Assembly: GCA_900315715.1 (NCBI GenBank)
Contig: ONAH01000086.1
Coordinates: 1 to 32,067, forward strand
Length of the DNA: 32,067 nucleotides
Direction of reading: 5' to 3'
DNA from: an uncultured Eubacteriales bacterium
GTDB lineage: Bacteria; Bacillota; Clostridia; Oscillospirales; Acutalibacteraceae
Shown here: piece by piece, positions 15,695-23,774 of the stretch
Layout of the letters: each line of letters begins with the position of its first letter
Position numbering within the stretch: the first letter of the stretch is position 1
Notes under the pieces: model-generated
What the model was told of the DNA's origin: nothing
The model's input: the letters and a program-made list of their open reading frames with translations, nothing else
Database searches by the model: none
Position numbers and translations under genes: made by a program

Positions 15695-17270
15695 TGCTCG
15701 TAATCTCCTTTAGAATGGATTCTGTACTTGCCAGTTTGAAAACGTGAACAGGTTTATTGTGTCTGTGCTGTGAGAAATGATTATTCATAATGCTGTCAAA
15801 ATGATCGTTGCTAACGCAGAAGAACCTTGGAGGAGAAAGCTTGCTGAGTTCTCTTAGGTCACGATAGTCTTCGTTGACTCTTGACAGCGCATAGTCAAGT
15901 AACTCGGAATACTTTTTTTCGTCGTCATCTCCATCGGTAACCGCAACAGCAAAGTAAAACCCTGGGATATTAAGAGTTGAGGCTCCGAAGCAGTACGTTG
16001 AAATGTTAACGTTACTCCTCATTCTTTGAACAGCTTCTTCAAGCTGACAAACAGTCATTTTCTCTCCGCCGATGTTGATAGCCTGATCTCTGCGAAACGC
16101 AAACTCAAACACCGGACTTTCATAGCAAAAGTCAATAATCTTAATAATATCACCAAGACGGTACCTGTAAAATCCCGAAAAATTCGTAACAATGATTTCA
16201 TACTGTTCTCCGATCTTGAGTTCATGCGGGAGAAGCGGGCCTTCGTCCTCCCTGCCGTATGGCAAGAACTCAAAGAAACCGTTGTTAGGCAGAAGAACAT
16301 AGCTGAAATTATTTTCGGAAATCGGTGTTCCGATATAACATTCTGATGAACAATAACAAAGGTGCTGATGTGGAATGTTTCCTGTATAATATTTCAGTGC
16401 ATTATCCTCAGCGGAGTACGAACGGGAACTGATACCGCTGATAAGCGACATTTTTTTCCAAAGTCTTTTCGCGATATTTTTAAAGCCTTTTTGACATTCG
16501 CTTTCTATTTCGTTAAACCTGTTTTCGTTAACAGGAAAAGAGAGTATAGTATCTCTTATTGTTTTTGAAAGTTCGATCTGATGAGGAATGTTGTGTTCTC
16601 TGAGGTTAGTGAGTATTTTTTTCCAGTTTTTCTCCATATATGAGAAGAAATGAAGAATATCGTACATAAAAGGTGCTTCAATCGTTACAAGATCCTCCGT
16701 AAGGAAAGCAATACAAACTTTTGCATAAAGAGAGTTCTGTTTTGTTTTCTCAAAAAGAAAACACTGTCCGCCGGCCTGAGTTGAGATATCAAGTTTACCC
16801 GTTTCGTAAAGCCAGGTGTTGTAAAGCTCCGAAAAAAGCAACGCTTTACCGTCACGGTGTCCCGGATCTGTTCTGAAAATATTGATGTAAAGACGTTTTC
16901 CGCCGCCGGTCTGATTAAGTACATACATGGGATATCTTTCGGACTGATCGGAATATCGTTCAAGCGACTCATACGTTACGGGAATGAACTTGATGTTTCC
17001 CTCCGTGCCGGAAGTTTTACAGTACCCCGCAAGAGGGTATGAGGTCAGCACGTTTTCAACTCCGGAGCGCATACTTTCTATGTAGCTCCGGTAATAGGAG
17101 TACTTTGTCAGCGGAACATTTTGTCTGAACTCCTCAATTGTATTTATTTTTGAAAATCCGTGCATTTGACCGAATGACGTATTTTTATTATCATCTAAGA
17201 GTTGAAATAAGTTGTCCTCATTGATTTTGACGGCATTTTTACACTGATTTTCAAGTGTTAGATCCTGCAC
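15684..17270 (-). CDS. GH3-family acyl-acid amido synthetase
   Basis: A 528-residue protein of the GH3 family, best known from plants, where it adenylates jasmonate, auxin or benzoates and joins them to amino acids. Visible motifs are TSGTEGNIKFIPVT (from residue 86, the phosphate loop), SSECYIG (308-314) and FYRYRLGD (367-374), then a smaller C-terminal domain with GGEKM. Length fits the family. The natural start is GTG 17270, seven bases after GGGAGGTGA; a longer frame from TTG 17285 would begin inside that ribosome site. It lies between an exporter and a signalling phosphatase, so it probably makes an acyl-amino acid or related amide. Substrates cannot be read off. Confidence 0.85.
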   Translation of the reverse strand: MQDLTLENQCKNAVKINEDNLFQLLDDNKNTSFGQMHGFSKINTIEEFRQNVPLTKYSYYRSYIESMRSGVENVLTSYPLAGYCKTSGTEGNIKFIPVTYESLERYSDQSERYPMYVLNQTGGGKRLYINIFRTDPGHRDGKALLFSELYNTWLYETGKLDISTQAGGQCFLFEKTKQNSLYAKVCIAFLTEDLVTIEAPFMYDILHFFSYMEKNWKKILTNLREHNIPHQIELSKTIRDTILSFPVNENRFNEIESECQKGFKNIAKRLWKKMSLISGISSRSYSAEDNALKYYTGNIPHQHLCYCSSECYIGTPISENNFSYVLLPNNGFFEFLPYGREDEGPLLPHELKIGEQYEIIVTNFSGFYRYRLGDIIKIIDFCYESPVFEFAFRRDQAINIGGEKMTVCQLEEAVQRMRSNVNISTYCFGASTLNIPGFYFAVAVTDGDDDEKKYSELLDYALSRVNEDYRDLRELSKLSPPRFFCVSNDHFDSIMNNHFSQHRHNKPVHVFKLASTESILKEITSNET

Positions 17271-17306
17271 GATATCACCTCCCAAAATTTCGATAATTCA
17301 CATAAA

Positions 17307-19061
17307 CTATTTAGCAGCAGGCACATTAACATTATAGTCGAAAGCAATATTAATCACATTAATACCAAGCGAATAAGTAAACGAAACATCTTTTGCAAGT
17401 TTGCTCATAATAGTAATACCCATCATATCATCTTCATCGGAGTCCGGGTTTGGTTCAAAAGGATTGTAACGATGTCCCGCACAGCGAATTCTGAGTCCCA
17501 TAATATCCTCAAGCGCAAAAGCCCTCAAGTCCACGCTGCGAATGCCCTTGTTATTTCGCACAATAACAGTGAGCAGTTCCTCAATTGCAAGCTCCAGTTT
17601 CATAGTTTGTCTGATACTCATTTTATTCTGAACGCAGAAATCAACGATCTGTTCGCTTGCGTGGCAAATATTTTCGTCATAAGGTTTGATAGAGAAGTCG
17701 ATAACTTTTTTTTCACGCTCCAGATAATCGTCAAGCAAGAGTATCTTTGACAGAGGGTGTTCGCTATTGCGCTTGAAGTACCAAACAGCCGTAACAACCA
17801 GCATACCCACAAAAACAGTAAGGATACTGCCTATCGGAAGAAAAAGCCAAGTATATCCGCCTACAAAAAGAATAACCGTTGCAGTACCCAGCGGAAAGAT
17901 AAACTTTCGCAAAACGACAAGAACATTGGAAAGCAAGACTTTTCCGGTAGACTGAAAGAAAGTAATGAAAACGCTGGTAATAAGGTCAAACAGAACATAA
18001 ACGGCAAGACAAGCCAGAGGTATCAAAAGACGTTCGCTAACAGAAAAAATCATTTCTAAAGGATTGTACATAGCAGTAAGAATAATACCAAAAGCCGCTG
18101 CAAGCAGCATGCCGTATTTAATCTGGAGTTTCATCAGGATACTCAGACCGCTGTTTTCTCTTGCGGTATAGTACGCCCCGACCATAGGAGCCGCCGCCTG
18201 AGGGATACCGGAGGTAATCGAAATAGCAAGTTCGGACAGAGAGTTGATAACAGCCCAAACAGCGACAACCGAAGCACCGCCAAGATGAAGAAACAGTGCA
18301 TTGAGAGCAAGAAGTTTAGCGGCATCAATAAAGTTACCCAATGCAGACGGACTGCCATAGCGCATAATTTGTGCGATATCACAGACCTTAAACTTGATGA
18401 GTTTAAGGTGATAATTAGAGTAACCGGTTTCCATTGCGATAAAGCTGTAAATACAGGCAACAAGAACCGAAAACAGACTTGCAAGAGCGGCGCCGTATAT
18501 TCCCATATTAAAGATGTACATCAAAACCCAGTCAAGCAATGTATCAAGAAATATCAGCAGAACCATAGTAACTGTGATATGCTTCATTTTTCCCTCCATC
18601 TGTAAGTAATACATTGGAAGATAAGAGAGAATGATAGGGAGTATGCCGGTCATTGTGATGAAGCTGTAAATATAAACGTAATGTTCAAGACTGCCGTTCT
18701 GAGATAGCATAGCTGAGATCGGAGAGCACAGCAGGCAGCCGGCGGCGGTGAAAACAACGCCAAGAATAACCTCAAGCGTAAACGCTGTGTGATAGCATTG
18801 TGCGGCACGTTCCATATTATCCTCACCCGTTGCTTGAGAAGACATAACTGAAGCGCCGGCAGCAATCAGAGAGCCGAACGTACAAATAACAAGGTAGATC
18901 GGCATACACACATTGACGGCAGCAAGTCCGTCCTCTCCAAGAAAGATCGAAACAAAAATACTGTCAATCAAGGCATTTATCGTACCGCCCAATACTGAAA
19001 AGATGACCGGAAAGAGGTTTATCAGGTATTGCCGTTTAAGAAATTTGTTGTCACGATTCAT
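17307..19061 (-). CDS. MATE-family exporter fused to a degenerate RsbW-like domain
   Basis: A 584-residue fusion. Residues 1-430 form a 12-helix MATE transporter (e.g. FVSIFLGEDGLAAVNVCMPIYL; SGIPQAAAPMVGAYYTAREN), the class that exports organic compounds against H+ or Na+. Residues about 450-580 align with RsbW-like HATPase domains: LAIEELLTVIVRNN (491-504), IRCAGHRYNPF (525-535) and MMGITIM (546-552). The G1 Asp of DNG is replaced (RCAG) and the glycine-rich G2 box is lost, so ATP binding is doubtful. The start overlaps the ATP-grasp stop as ATGA. The fusion suggests that transport is controlled by, or feeds into, the partner-switching proteins of the operon. Confidence 0.88.
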   Translation of the reverse strand: MNRDNKFLKRQYLINLFPVIFSVLGGTINALIDSIFVSIFLGEDGLAAVNVCMPIYLVICTFGSLIAAGASVMSSQATGEDNMERAAQCYHTAFTLEVILGVVFTAAGCLLCSPISAMLSQNGSLEHYVYIYSFITMTGILPIILSYLPMYYLQMEGKMKHITVTMVLLIFLDTLLDWVLMYIFNMGIYGAALASLFSVLVACIYSFIAMETGYSNYHLKLIKFKVCDIAQIMRYGSPSALGNFIDAAKLLALNALFLHLGGASVVAVWAVINSLSELAISITSGIPQAAAPMVGAYYTARENSGLSILMKLQIKYGMLLAAAFGIILTAMYNPLEMIFSVSERLLIPLACLAVYVLFDLITSVFITFFQSTGKVLLSNVLVVLRKFIFPLGTATVILFVGGYTWLFLPIGSILTVFVGMLVVTAVWYFKRNSEHPLSKILLLDDYLEREKKVIDFSIKPYDENICHASEQIVDFCVQNKMSIRQTMKLELAIEELLTVIVRNNKGIRSVDLRAFALEDIMGLRIRCAGHRYNPFEPNPDSDEDDMMGITIMSKLAKDVSFTYSLGINVINIAFDYNVNVPAAK

Positions 19062-20200
19062 ATCAGAGTAGTAAACCTCCTTTTGCCTTGTAACGCTTCG
19101 TTTAGAACGGCTTTAGTATCGTTTCCGAAAAGGGGGCCGCTGCTCATTTGAACGTTATTAATACCGCCAAGAGAAAGGTTAGCTTCAATGAGAACGGCCT
19201 CATCATTATCGTTTACGGTAATATCCCAAGAAATCAGGCGAAAATGTCCCATGAACGGATGAGCCTGTTTAACGAGTTCGAACACCTTGTCGAGGTGACA
19301 TATTTTTTTATCAGAGAATTTATAATGCAGATCGGGATGTTCATAAAGGATAGTTCCGTTATCGAGAATGCCGCGATTTTTGAGAGTGCCGTCACTGTTG
19401 ACACCGCAGTAAATACCTCCCTGACAGCCGTTGTCGGTACGGGAATTGCCGGTACCGATTTTGAGCGCAGCTGCATAGATTTTTACCTTATCGCCCGAAA
19501 GGAGAGAAACGACACGAAGCGTATTTACAGAACTGGGGTGCAAATCGGAGAATGACTTATGTTGTTTTACGGGGCGCTGCATAACGACATCGCAGCAGAT
19601 ATCGTCCATAATCTGAGTAAAACGTGTAGAGAGTTCTGTACCTTTTATGAAAGAAACTCCGAAACCGCCTTCCGAATTTACAGCTTTTTTGACAACGATT
19701 TCATTTTCTTTATAAACGAGGTCTGTGACAGTTTTTTCGTTAATTGGGTTAAGGTTACTGTCAAGCCACGTTGTGCCGATGCGCATAGCTACAAGATCGG
19801 GTTGTTTGATATTTGAGAAGAGGCGGTAATAATAGCACTTGTTATCAAGCCAACGCGCCTCCTCACGATCGCTGTAATAGCGGTCAATGTACATTGCATA
19901 GAATTCTTCCGGGAAGAACTCTGCGTGAAACTCACCGTACTTTGCTGTGTAAAGTCTGTGGTAGCGAGTGGTCATAAACCTGACGTAGGGTGAATAGAAT
20001 TGTTTGATTTGTTTTTTTTGTTCTTTAGTAAGCTTAGGAAGGTCCTTAACAGACGGTGTAACAGACTTGCGGTCAATGCGCATAAGGGCATGATTTCCAA
20101 GCGTGTTAAGGTCTGTGACGCCCTCCTCAAAGTCACCTTTAATAATCGCACGGATATTGTCAGATGAGATCTTAAAGAAATCAGAGATATACTTTTCCAT
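19058..20200 (-). CDS. ATP-grasp ligase (sugar-transfer-associated type)
   Basis: A 380-residue ATP-grasp enzyme. VVKKAVNSEGGFGVSFI (169-185) is the ATP-binding lysine and glycine loop, VNTLRVVSL (225-233) and SWDITV (325-330) are typical of the ATPgrasp_ST group, and LIEANLSLGG (337-346) carries the metal-binding Glu and Asn. ATP-grasp enzymes form an amide or ester via an acyl phosphate; this subgroup is often near polysaccharide or natural-product genes. It is the first gene of the operon, with GAGGTG before the ATG. Its stop overlaps the transporter start by four bases. I infer that it works on the same product as the GH3 enzyme. Confidence 0.85.
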   Translation of the reverse strand: MEKYISDFFKISSDNIRAIIKGDFEEGVTDLNTLGNHALMRIDRKSVTPSVKDLPKLTKEQKKQIKQFYSPYVRFMTTRYHRLYTAKYGEFHAEFFPEEFYAMYIDRYYSDREEARWLDNKCYYYRLFSNIKQPDLVAMRIGTTWLDSNLNPINEKTVTDLVYKENEIVVKKAVNSEGGFGVSFIKGTELSTRFTQIMDDICCDVVMQRPVKQHKSFSDLHPSSVNTLRVVSLLSGDKVKIYAAALKIGTGNSRTDNGCQGGIYCGVNSDGTLKNRGILDNGTILYEHPDLHYKFSDKKICHLDKVFELVKQAHPFMGHFRLISWDITVNDNDEAVLIEANLSLGGINNVQMSSGPLFGNDTKAVLNEALQGKRRFTTLI

Positions 20201-20303
20201 AAAAAAACACCTCAGCGCAATATGCGGACCACACGGTGTCCTTAATTGCTGCTTAATAATAAATATTCCTTTCCATTATAACACAAAAACAAAATTTTGT
20301 AAA
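20201..20303 (-). promoter_or_regulatory. Promoter and leader of the GH3/SpoIIE operon
   Basis: On the minus strand TTTACA (20298-20303), a 17-base spacer and TATAAT (20275-20280) form a near-consensus SigA promoter, giving a leader of about 68 bases. The leader contains an imperfect hairpin: GCGCAAT...ATTGCTGC arms with an inner GGAC...GTCC. Whether it is regulatory is unknown. Confidence 0.75.
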
Positions 20304-20407
20304 CAAAAAATAGCGTTTGTGGAATGTGTGCTTTTGCATAATAAGATAGAAGCAAATAAAGCATTGTCCGCCTCAAAAACAGTTATATTCCCTCTACCAA
20401 GCGTAGG

Positions 20408-20436
20408 TTGAAATTATGAAGTAGATGTAGTATCTT
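20408..20436 (+). promoter_or_regulatory. Promoter candidate of the XRE-desulfoferrodoxin gene
   Basis: TTGAAA at 20408-20413 and TATCTT at 20431-20436 with a 17-base spacer, followed by the ribosome site AAAGGAGGG at 20444-20452. The -10 is only moderately good. Confidence 0.5.
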
Positions 20437-20459
20437 AAAGATGAAAGGAGGGACAAACT

Positions 20460-21047
20460 ATGAATCAATATGTAACGGGAGCGATGATAAAACGCCTTCG
20501 TGAAGAAAAGAACATTACACAGAGTCAGCTTGCAGAAAGAATGAACGTAAGCGATAAGACTATCTCAAAGTGGGAAACAGGCAGAGGTTATCCCGACATA
20601 TCGCTTATCGAACCTCTTGCAAAGAATCTTGGAGTATCGCTGATAGAGTTGTTTGCTGGTGAGGACGTATTGAACACAAATAAAGCGTTTAATATGCTTC
20701 GAATGAAGTATTATGTATGCCCGATATGTTCAAATGTGATACAAAGCAGCGGTGAAGCGGTGATTAGTTGTTGCGGGATTGTACTTCCGACGCTTGAAGC
20801 CGAATCAAACGACGAAGAACATCATGTATGCATAGAACGAATAGACGACGAGTACTATGTAAAAATATCACATGAGATGAGCAAAACACATTATATCTCA
20901 TTTATTGCAGCGGTAAAGGACGACGGATACGAGATAAAAAAGCTATATCCCGAAAGTAACGCAGAAGCATATTTTAAGGTTAGCAGAACAAAACATATAT
21001 TATTTTATTGCAATCAGCACGGATTATTCAGAGTAGCGGTAAAATAA
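20460..21047 (+). CDS. XRE helix-turn-helix fused to desulfoferrodoxin (superoxide reductase)
   Basis: A 195-residue fusion. Residues 8-65 form an XRE domain (RLREEKNITQSQLAERMNV, SDKTISKWETGRG). Residues 87-105 hold CPIC...CC, the four-Cys iron site of desulforedoxin. Residues 120-190 hold the superoxide reductase centre: H122, H138 and H144 (HEMSKTHYISF), C184 and H187 (FYCNQHGLF). All expected iron ligands are present, so it could bind two irons and either reduce superoxide or sense it. I infer a redox-sensing regulator. It is divergent from the GH3/SpoIIE operon and lies upstream of the Fe-S operon; either could be its target. A strong AAAGGAGGG precedes the ATG. Confidence 0.85.
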   Translation: MNQYVTGAMIKRLREEKNITQSQLAERMNVSDKTISKWETGRGYPDISLIEPLAKNLGVSLIELFAGEDVLNTNKAFNMLRMKYYVCPICSNVIQSSGEAVISCCGIVLPTLEAESNDEEHHVCIERIDDEYYVKISHEMSKTHYISFIAAVKDDGYEIKKLYPESNAEAYFKVSRTKHILFYCNQHGLFRVAVK

Positions 21048-21061
21048 ACTCAGAATAAATC

Positions 21062-21105
21062 AACTCCCCGACTTATCTTACAAAGTTAAGACGGGGAGTT
21101 TTTTA
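21062..21105 (+). terminator. Terminator after the XRE-desulfoferrodoxin gene
   Basis: AACTCCCCG and CGGGGAGTT pair perfectly, with an inner CTTA/TAAG extension, followed by TTTTTT. The 160 bases up to the next gene contain no clear SigA promoter; a TATACT at 21183-21188 has no good -35. Confidence 0.92.
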
Positions 21106-21267
21106 TGTGATCGGCAAAAAGTCCTAAGAAAAATTCCACACAAATTCCTAATACATTCCCGCCCGATTCCCAAAATATAAAATATACTAAAGACAGTAAA
21201 AAACCAATGAACAACTGATGTATCAAAAAGTAATAGATGATACGCACAAAACACGGAGGTGTTTGAG

Positions 21268-22587
21268 ATGAAAAACAATATCAAAAAACCTGCTTCCGTT
21301 CGTCAGGCGGACGCATATAAGTCGGAATACTATGACACACTTAACCACATCTGGAAGGACAACAGCCGATTAACCGAAATAAGATACTTTCTTGATACGG
21401 CTTACAATTGGTCTGACGAGGAGCAAAAACAAGCTCAAAAACCAGAAGTTGTAATACTGGGAACAGGAATTCCCGAAGAACTTGTAATGGCGGCAGGTGC
21501 AAAGCCTTACTGGATAATTGGCGGAAGTTTAAGTTCGATAGCGTGGTCTGACGATATGGTACCAAGAGATACAGATCCTGTAAGCAGATCGATATTGGGC
21601 TATATACACCAGCCAAACGGTGCAGATTTTTCAAATGCAATGTTCATTATTCCGCTGTCAAGCGACAGTATGAGGAAAATAGCGTTTGAACTCAAAGCAG
21701 AGGGACGAAAGATATGTATTGTAGATATCCCGCCTGACAAAACCGACAAACGTGCACAAGAGAAGTGGCTAAAGCAAATGTACTCCATGACGGAAGCTGT
21801 TGCAAATCATACTGGTACAAGAGTAACACGAAAATCCGTATCAAATGCGGTAAAGCGTGTATCAATGGCAAGACGTACATTGAGGCAATTTCTTGAAGTA
21901 TCAAGAGGCTGTACTGATATAATAACGGACGCAGCAAGGCTTCTTGTGCAGAACACATATTATATGACAAATTCGCTTGATGAATGGACGCAGCATATAG
22001 AAGCGCTTACAGAGGAAACGGCTGATTTTTCAAGGAATATGACTGATAAAAACCATAACCGTCCCGGTGTATTACTGCTTGGGTCCCCCGTAATATATCC
22101 TAATTATAAAGTACCGTTTCTTGTGCGTGATATAGGGCTTGATATTCTGAATTCAGCCGACTCTGCGACGCTAAAGACATATATTGTATATGACCGCAAG
22201 ACAATGCGTGGAAGCTGCCGAAAGCTAATATGCAATATAGCGTCGGTGTGGTACGACTATGACGCTTCATCGGCTTTTGTAAAAAACGACATCTTGTATC
22301 GTTATGTGTCATGGCTGATAAAAAAGGGCGATATAGAGGGAGTAGTTTATCATGTGCTGAAAGGTCAGATAGAATACGATTTTGAGCTTGAGAGGTTTGA
22401 AACACTGCTGTCAAAATATTCAATTCCTGTTTTCAGACTTGAAACTGATTATCAGTATCAGGACGTTGAGCAGCTTCGTATTCGTATGGAAGCGTTCTCG
22501 GAAATGTTAGTTCAGAACCGTTACAGGGCGGCAAACGAACGTTCACAGTATAAAACTATCGGCAAGGAGGTTAAGAAAGCGTCATGA
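21268..22587 (+). CDS. Cysteine-free 2-hydroxyacyl-CoA dehydratase / DCCP-like protein
   Basis: A 439-residue protein of the HgdB/BadD-like family (2-hydroxyacyl-CoA dehydratase, benzoyl-CoA reductase, double-cubane cluster protein). It shares the whole fold with the protein at 23771: VILGTGIPEELVMAAGAKPYWI, VPRDTDP, LLLGSPVIYPNYKVPFLV, VVYHVLKGQIEYDFELERF and QDVEQLRIRMEAF. The cluster-binding cysteines are gone: C111 of the partner is Asp here (about 103), the TCDC pair is SSDS, and the late Cys is Gln (367). It therefore probably cannot hold the cluster and may serve as a structural partner subunit. ATG 21268 follows GGAGGTG; its stop overlaps the next start (ATGA). Confidence 0.85.
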   Translation: MKNNIKKPASVRQADAYKSEYYDTLNHIWKDNSRLTEIRYFLDTAYNWSDEEQKQAQKPEVVILGTGIPEELVMAAGAKPYWIIGGSLSSIAWSDDMVPRDTDPVSRSILGYIHQPNGADFSNAMFIIPLSSDSMRKIAFELKAEGRKICIVDIPPDKTDKRAQEKWLKQMYSMTEAVANHTGTRVTRKSVSNAVKRVSMARRTLRQFLEVSRGCTDIITDAARLLVQNTYYMTNSLDEWTQHIEALTEETADFSRNMTDKNHNRPGVLLLGSPVIYPNYKVPFLVRDIGLDILNSADSATLKTYIVYDRKTMRGSCRKLICNIASVWYDYDASSAFVKNDILYRYVSWLIKKGDIEGVVYHVLKGQIEYDFELERFETLLSKYSIPVFRLETDYQYQDVEQLRIRMEAFSEMLVQNRYRAANERSQYKTIGKEVKKAS

Positions 22588-23774
22588 GGTCACGAAAAAG
22601 AATTATTATTACGTCTGCTATATGTATTATGCTTGTGGGGCTTGCGTATTTTGCGTGGCTGTTTCCGTTCTACGAATTTACAACTAATGACTATTCCACA
22701 AGCGTAGAAAAGCTTTTATCAACAGACTATATAAAGACACTTGTACCGCTGTTTATAATTATCGGGTTGTCGTCAGTAGGAATAGCCCTTTGCGTATGGT
22801 TGAGAAAACTGATGGCAAAAACCGACAAACGCTACTCACGGTTTGCAAATATCCGTACCGGCAAAGTCGCAGGAAAAGCCCCGAATCAAAAGCCTGCTGT
22901 GTTCATGGTAATCAGGTGGATAGTGATGATAGCCTTTGGATTTATGATGATATGGGGCGGATTAATTTTCGGACTGAAAATGTCAAGTATAAGTATTCCC
23001 ATATTATCCTGTCCGTGGAATACCGAACAGATGACGGAATCAAGCTGTTATTACCTTTCGCACCTCAACGAGTTGTTTGAACTTCCGATAAAAAGCATAC
23101 TCATATTTTTCGGAAGTACAATAGGTTTTACACTGCTGTTTGGGCGTGCGATATGCGGTTTTCTATGTCCGATGGGCCTTGTTCAGGATATAATGGATAA
23201 GATACGACAGAAAACAAAAACAGAGGGCGTATCAATGAATGAAAAGATGTACAGTGCGCTTACTCCAATAAAGTGGTGCATGGTAATAATATTTGTAGGA
23301 TTATGTTTTATGGGAGGGAATTTCTGCAACTTCTGCCCCGCCGTGGCGGTATCTCCGATACTTGCGGGAATAAGCACAAGTCTTTATGTAAGCGGATTTT
23401 TAATGATACTGGTGCTAATGGGTGCCTTTTTTAAGAGAAGATTTTTCTGTACAGTATGTCCGCTTGGGTATCTGATGGGACTTTTGCATAAGTTCTCACT
23501 GTTTCGCATAAAAAAGGACTGTCAGGCTTGTACAGAGTGCGGAGCATGTTACGAAGCCTGCCCAATGGGAATAAAAATGATATACACAGAGCGTGGAAAA
23601 GCCGATGTAACAGATGCAAACTGTATCATGTGCGGAGAGTGTGTGAGGTGTTGTCCTGAGAACAATGCGTTGTCGGTAACATTTGCGGGGGCAAAGCTGT
23701 ATACATCATCAAGAAAGCAGATAATGTCTGAATATGAGCCAAAGAAAAGAGAAAGCGAGGCGGCGAAAAAATGA
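22584..23774 (+). CDS. NapH/CcoG-like membrane polyferredoxin
   Basis: A 396-residue membrane iron-sulfur protein. An N-terminal helix (about 7-27) and several further helices flank three Cys pairs near the membrane: GRAICGFLCPMGLVQD, NFCNFCPAV and RRFFCTVCPLGYL. At the C-terminus two 4Fe-4S motifs follow: CTECGACYEACP (316-327) and CIMCGECVRCCP (347-358). This layout matches NapH/NosR/CcoG-type proteins, which pass electrons across or along the membrane. Between two dehydratase-like genes and joined to both by ATGA overlaps, it probably supplies electrons to the activase/dehydratase pair. The electron source is not encoded in the window. Confidence 0.9.
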   Translation: MRSRKRIIITSAICIMLVGLAYFAWLFPFYEFTTNDYSTSVEKLLSTDYIKTLVPLFIIIGLSSVGIALCVWLRKLMAKTDKRYSRFANIRTGKVAGKAPNQKPAVFMVIRWIVMIAFGFMMIWGGLIFGLKMSSISIPILSCPWNTEQMTESSCYYLSHLNELFELPIKSILIFFGSTIGFTLLFGRAICGFLCPMGLVQDIMDKIRQKTKTEGVSMNEKMYSALTPIKWCMVIIFVGLCFMGGNFCNFCPAVAVSPILAGISTSLYVSGFLMILVLMGAFFKRRFFCTVCPLGYLMGLLHKFSLFRIKKDCQACTECGACYEACPMGIKMIYTERGKADVTDANCIMCGECVRCCPENNALSVTFAGAKLYTSSRKQIMSEYEPKKRESEAAKK

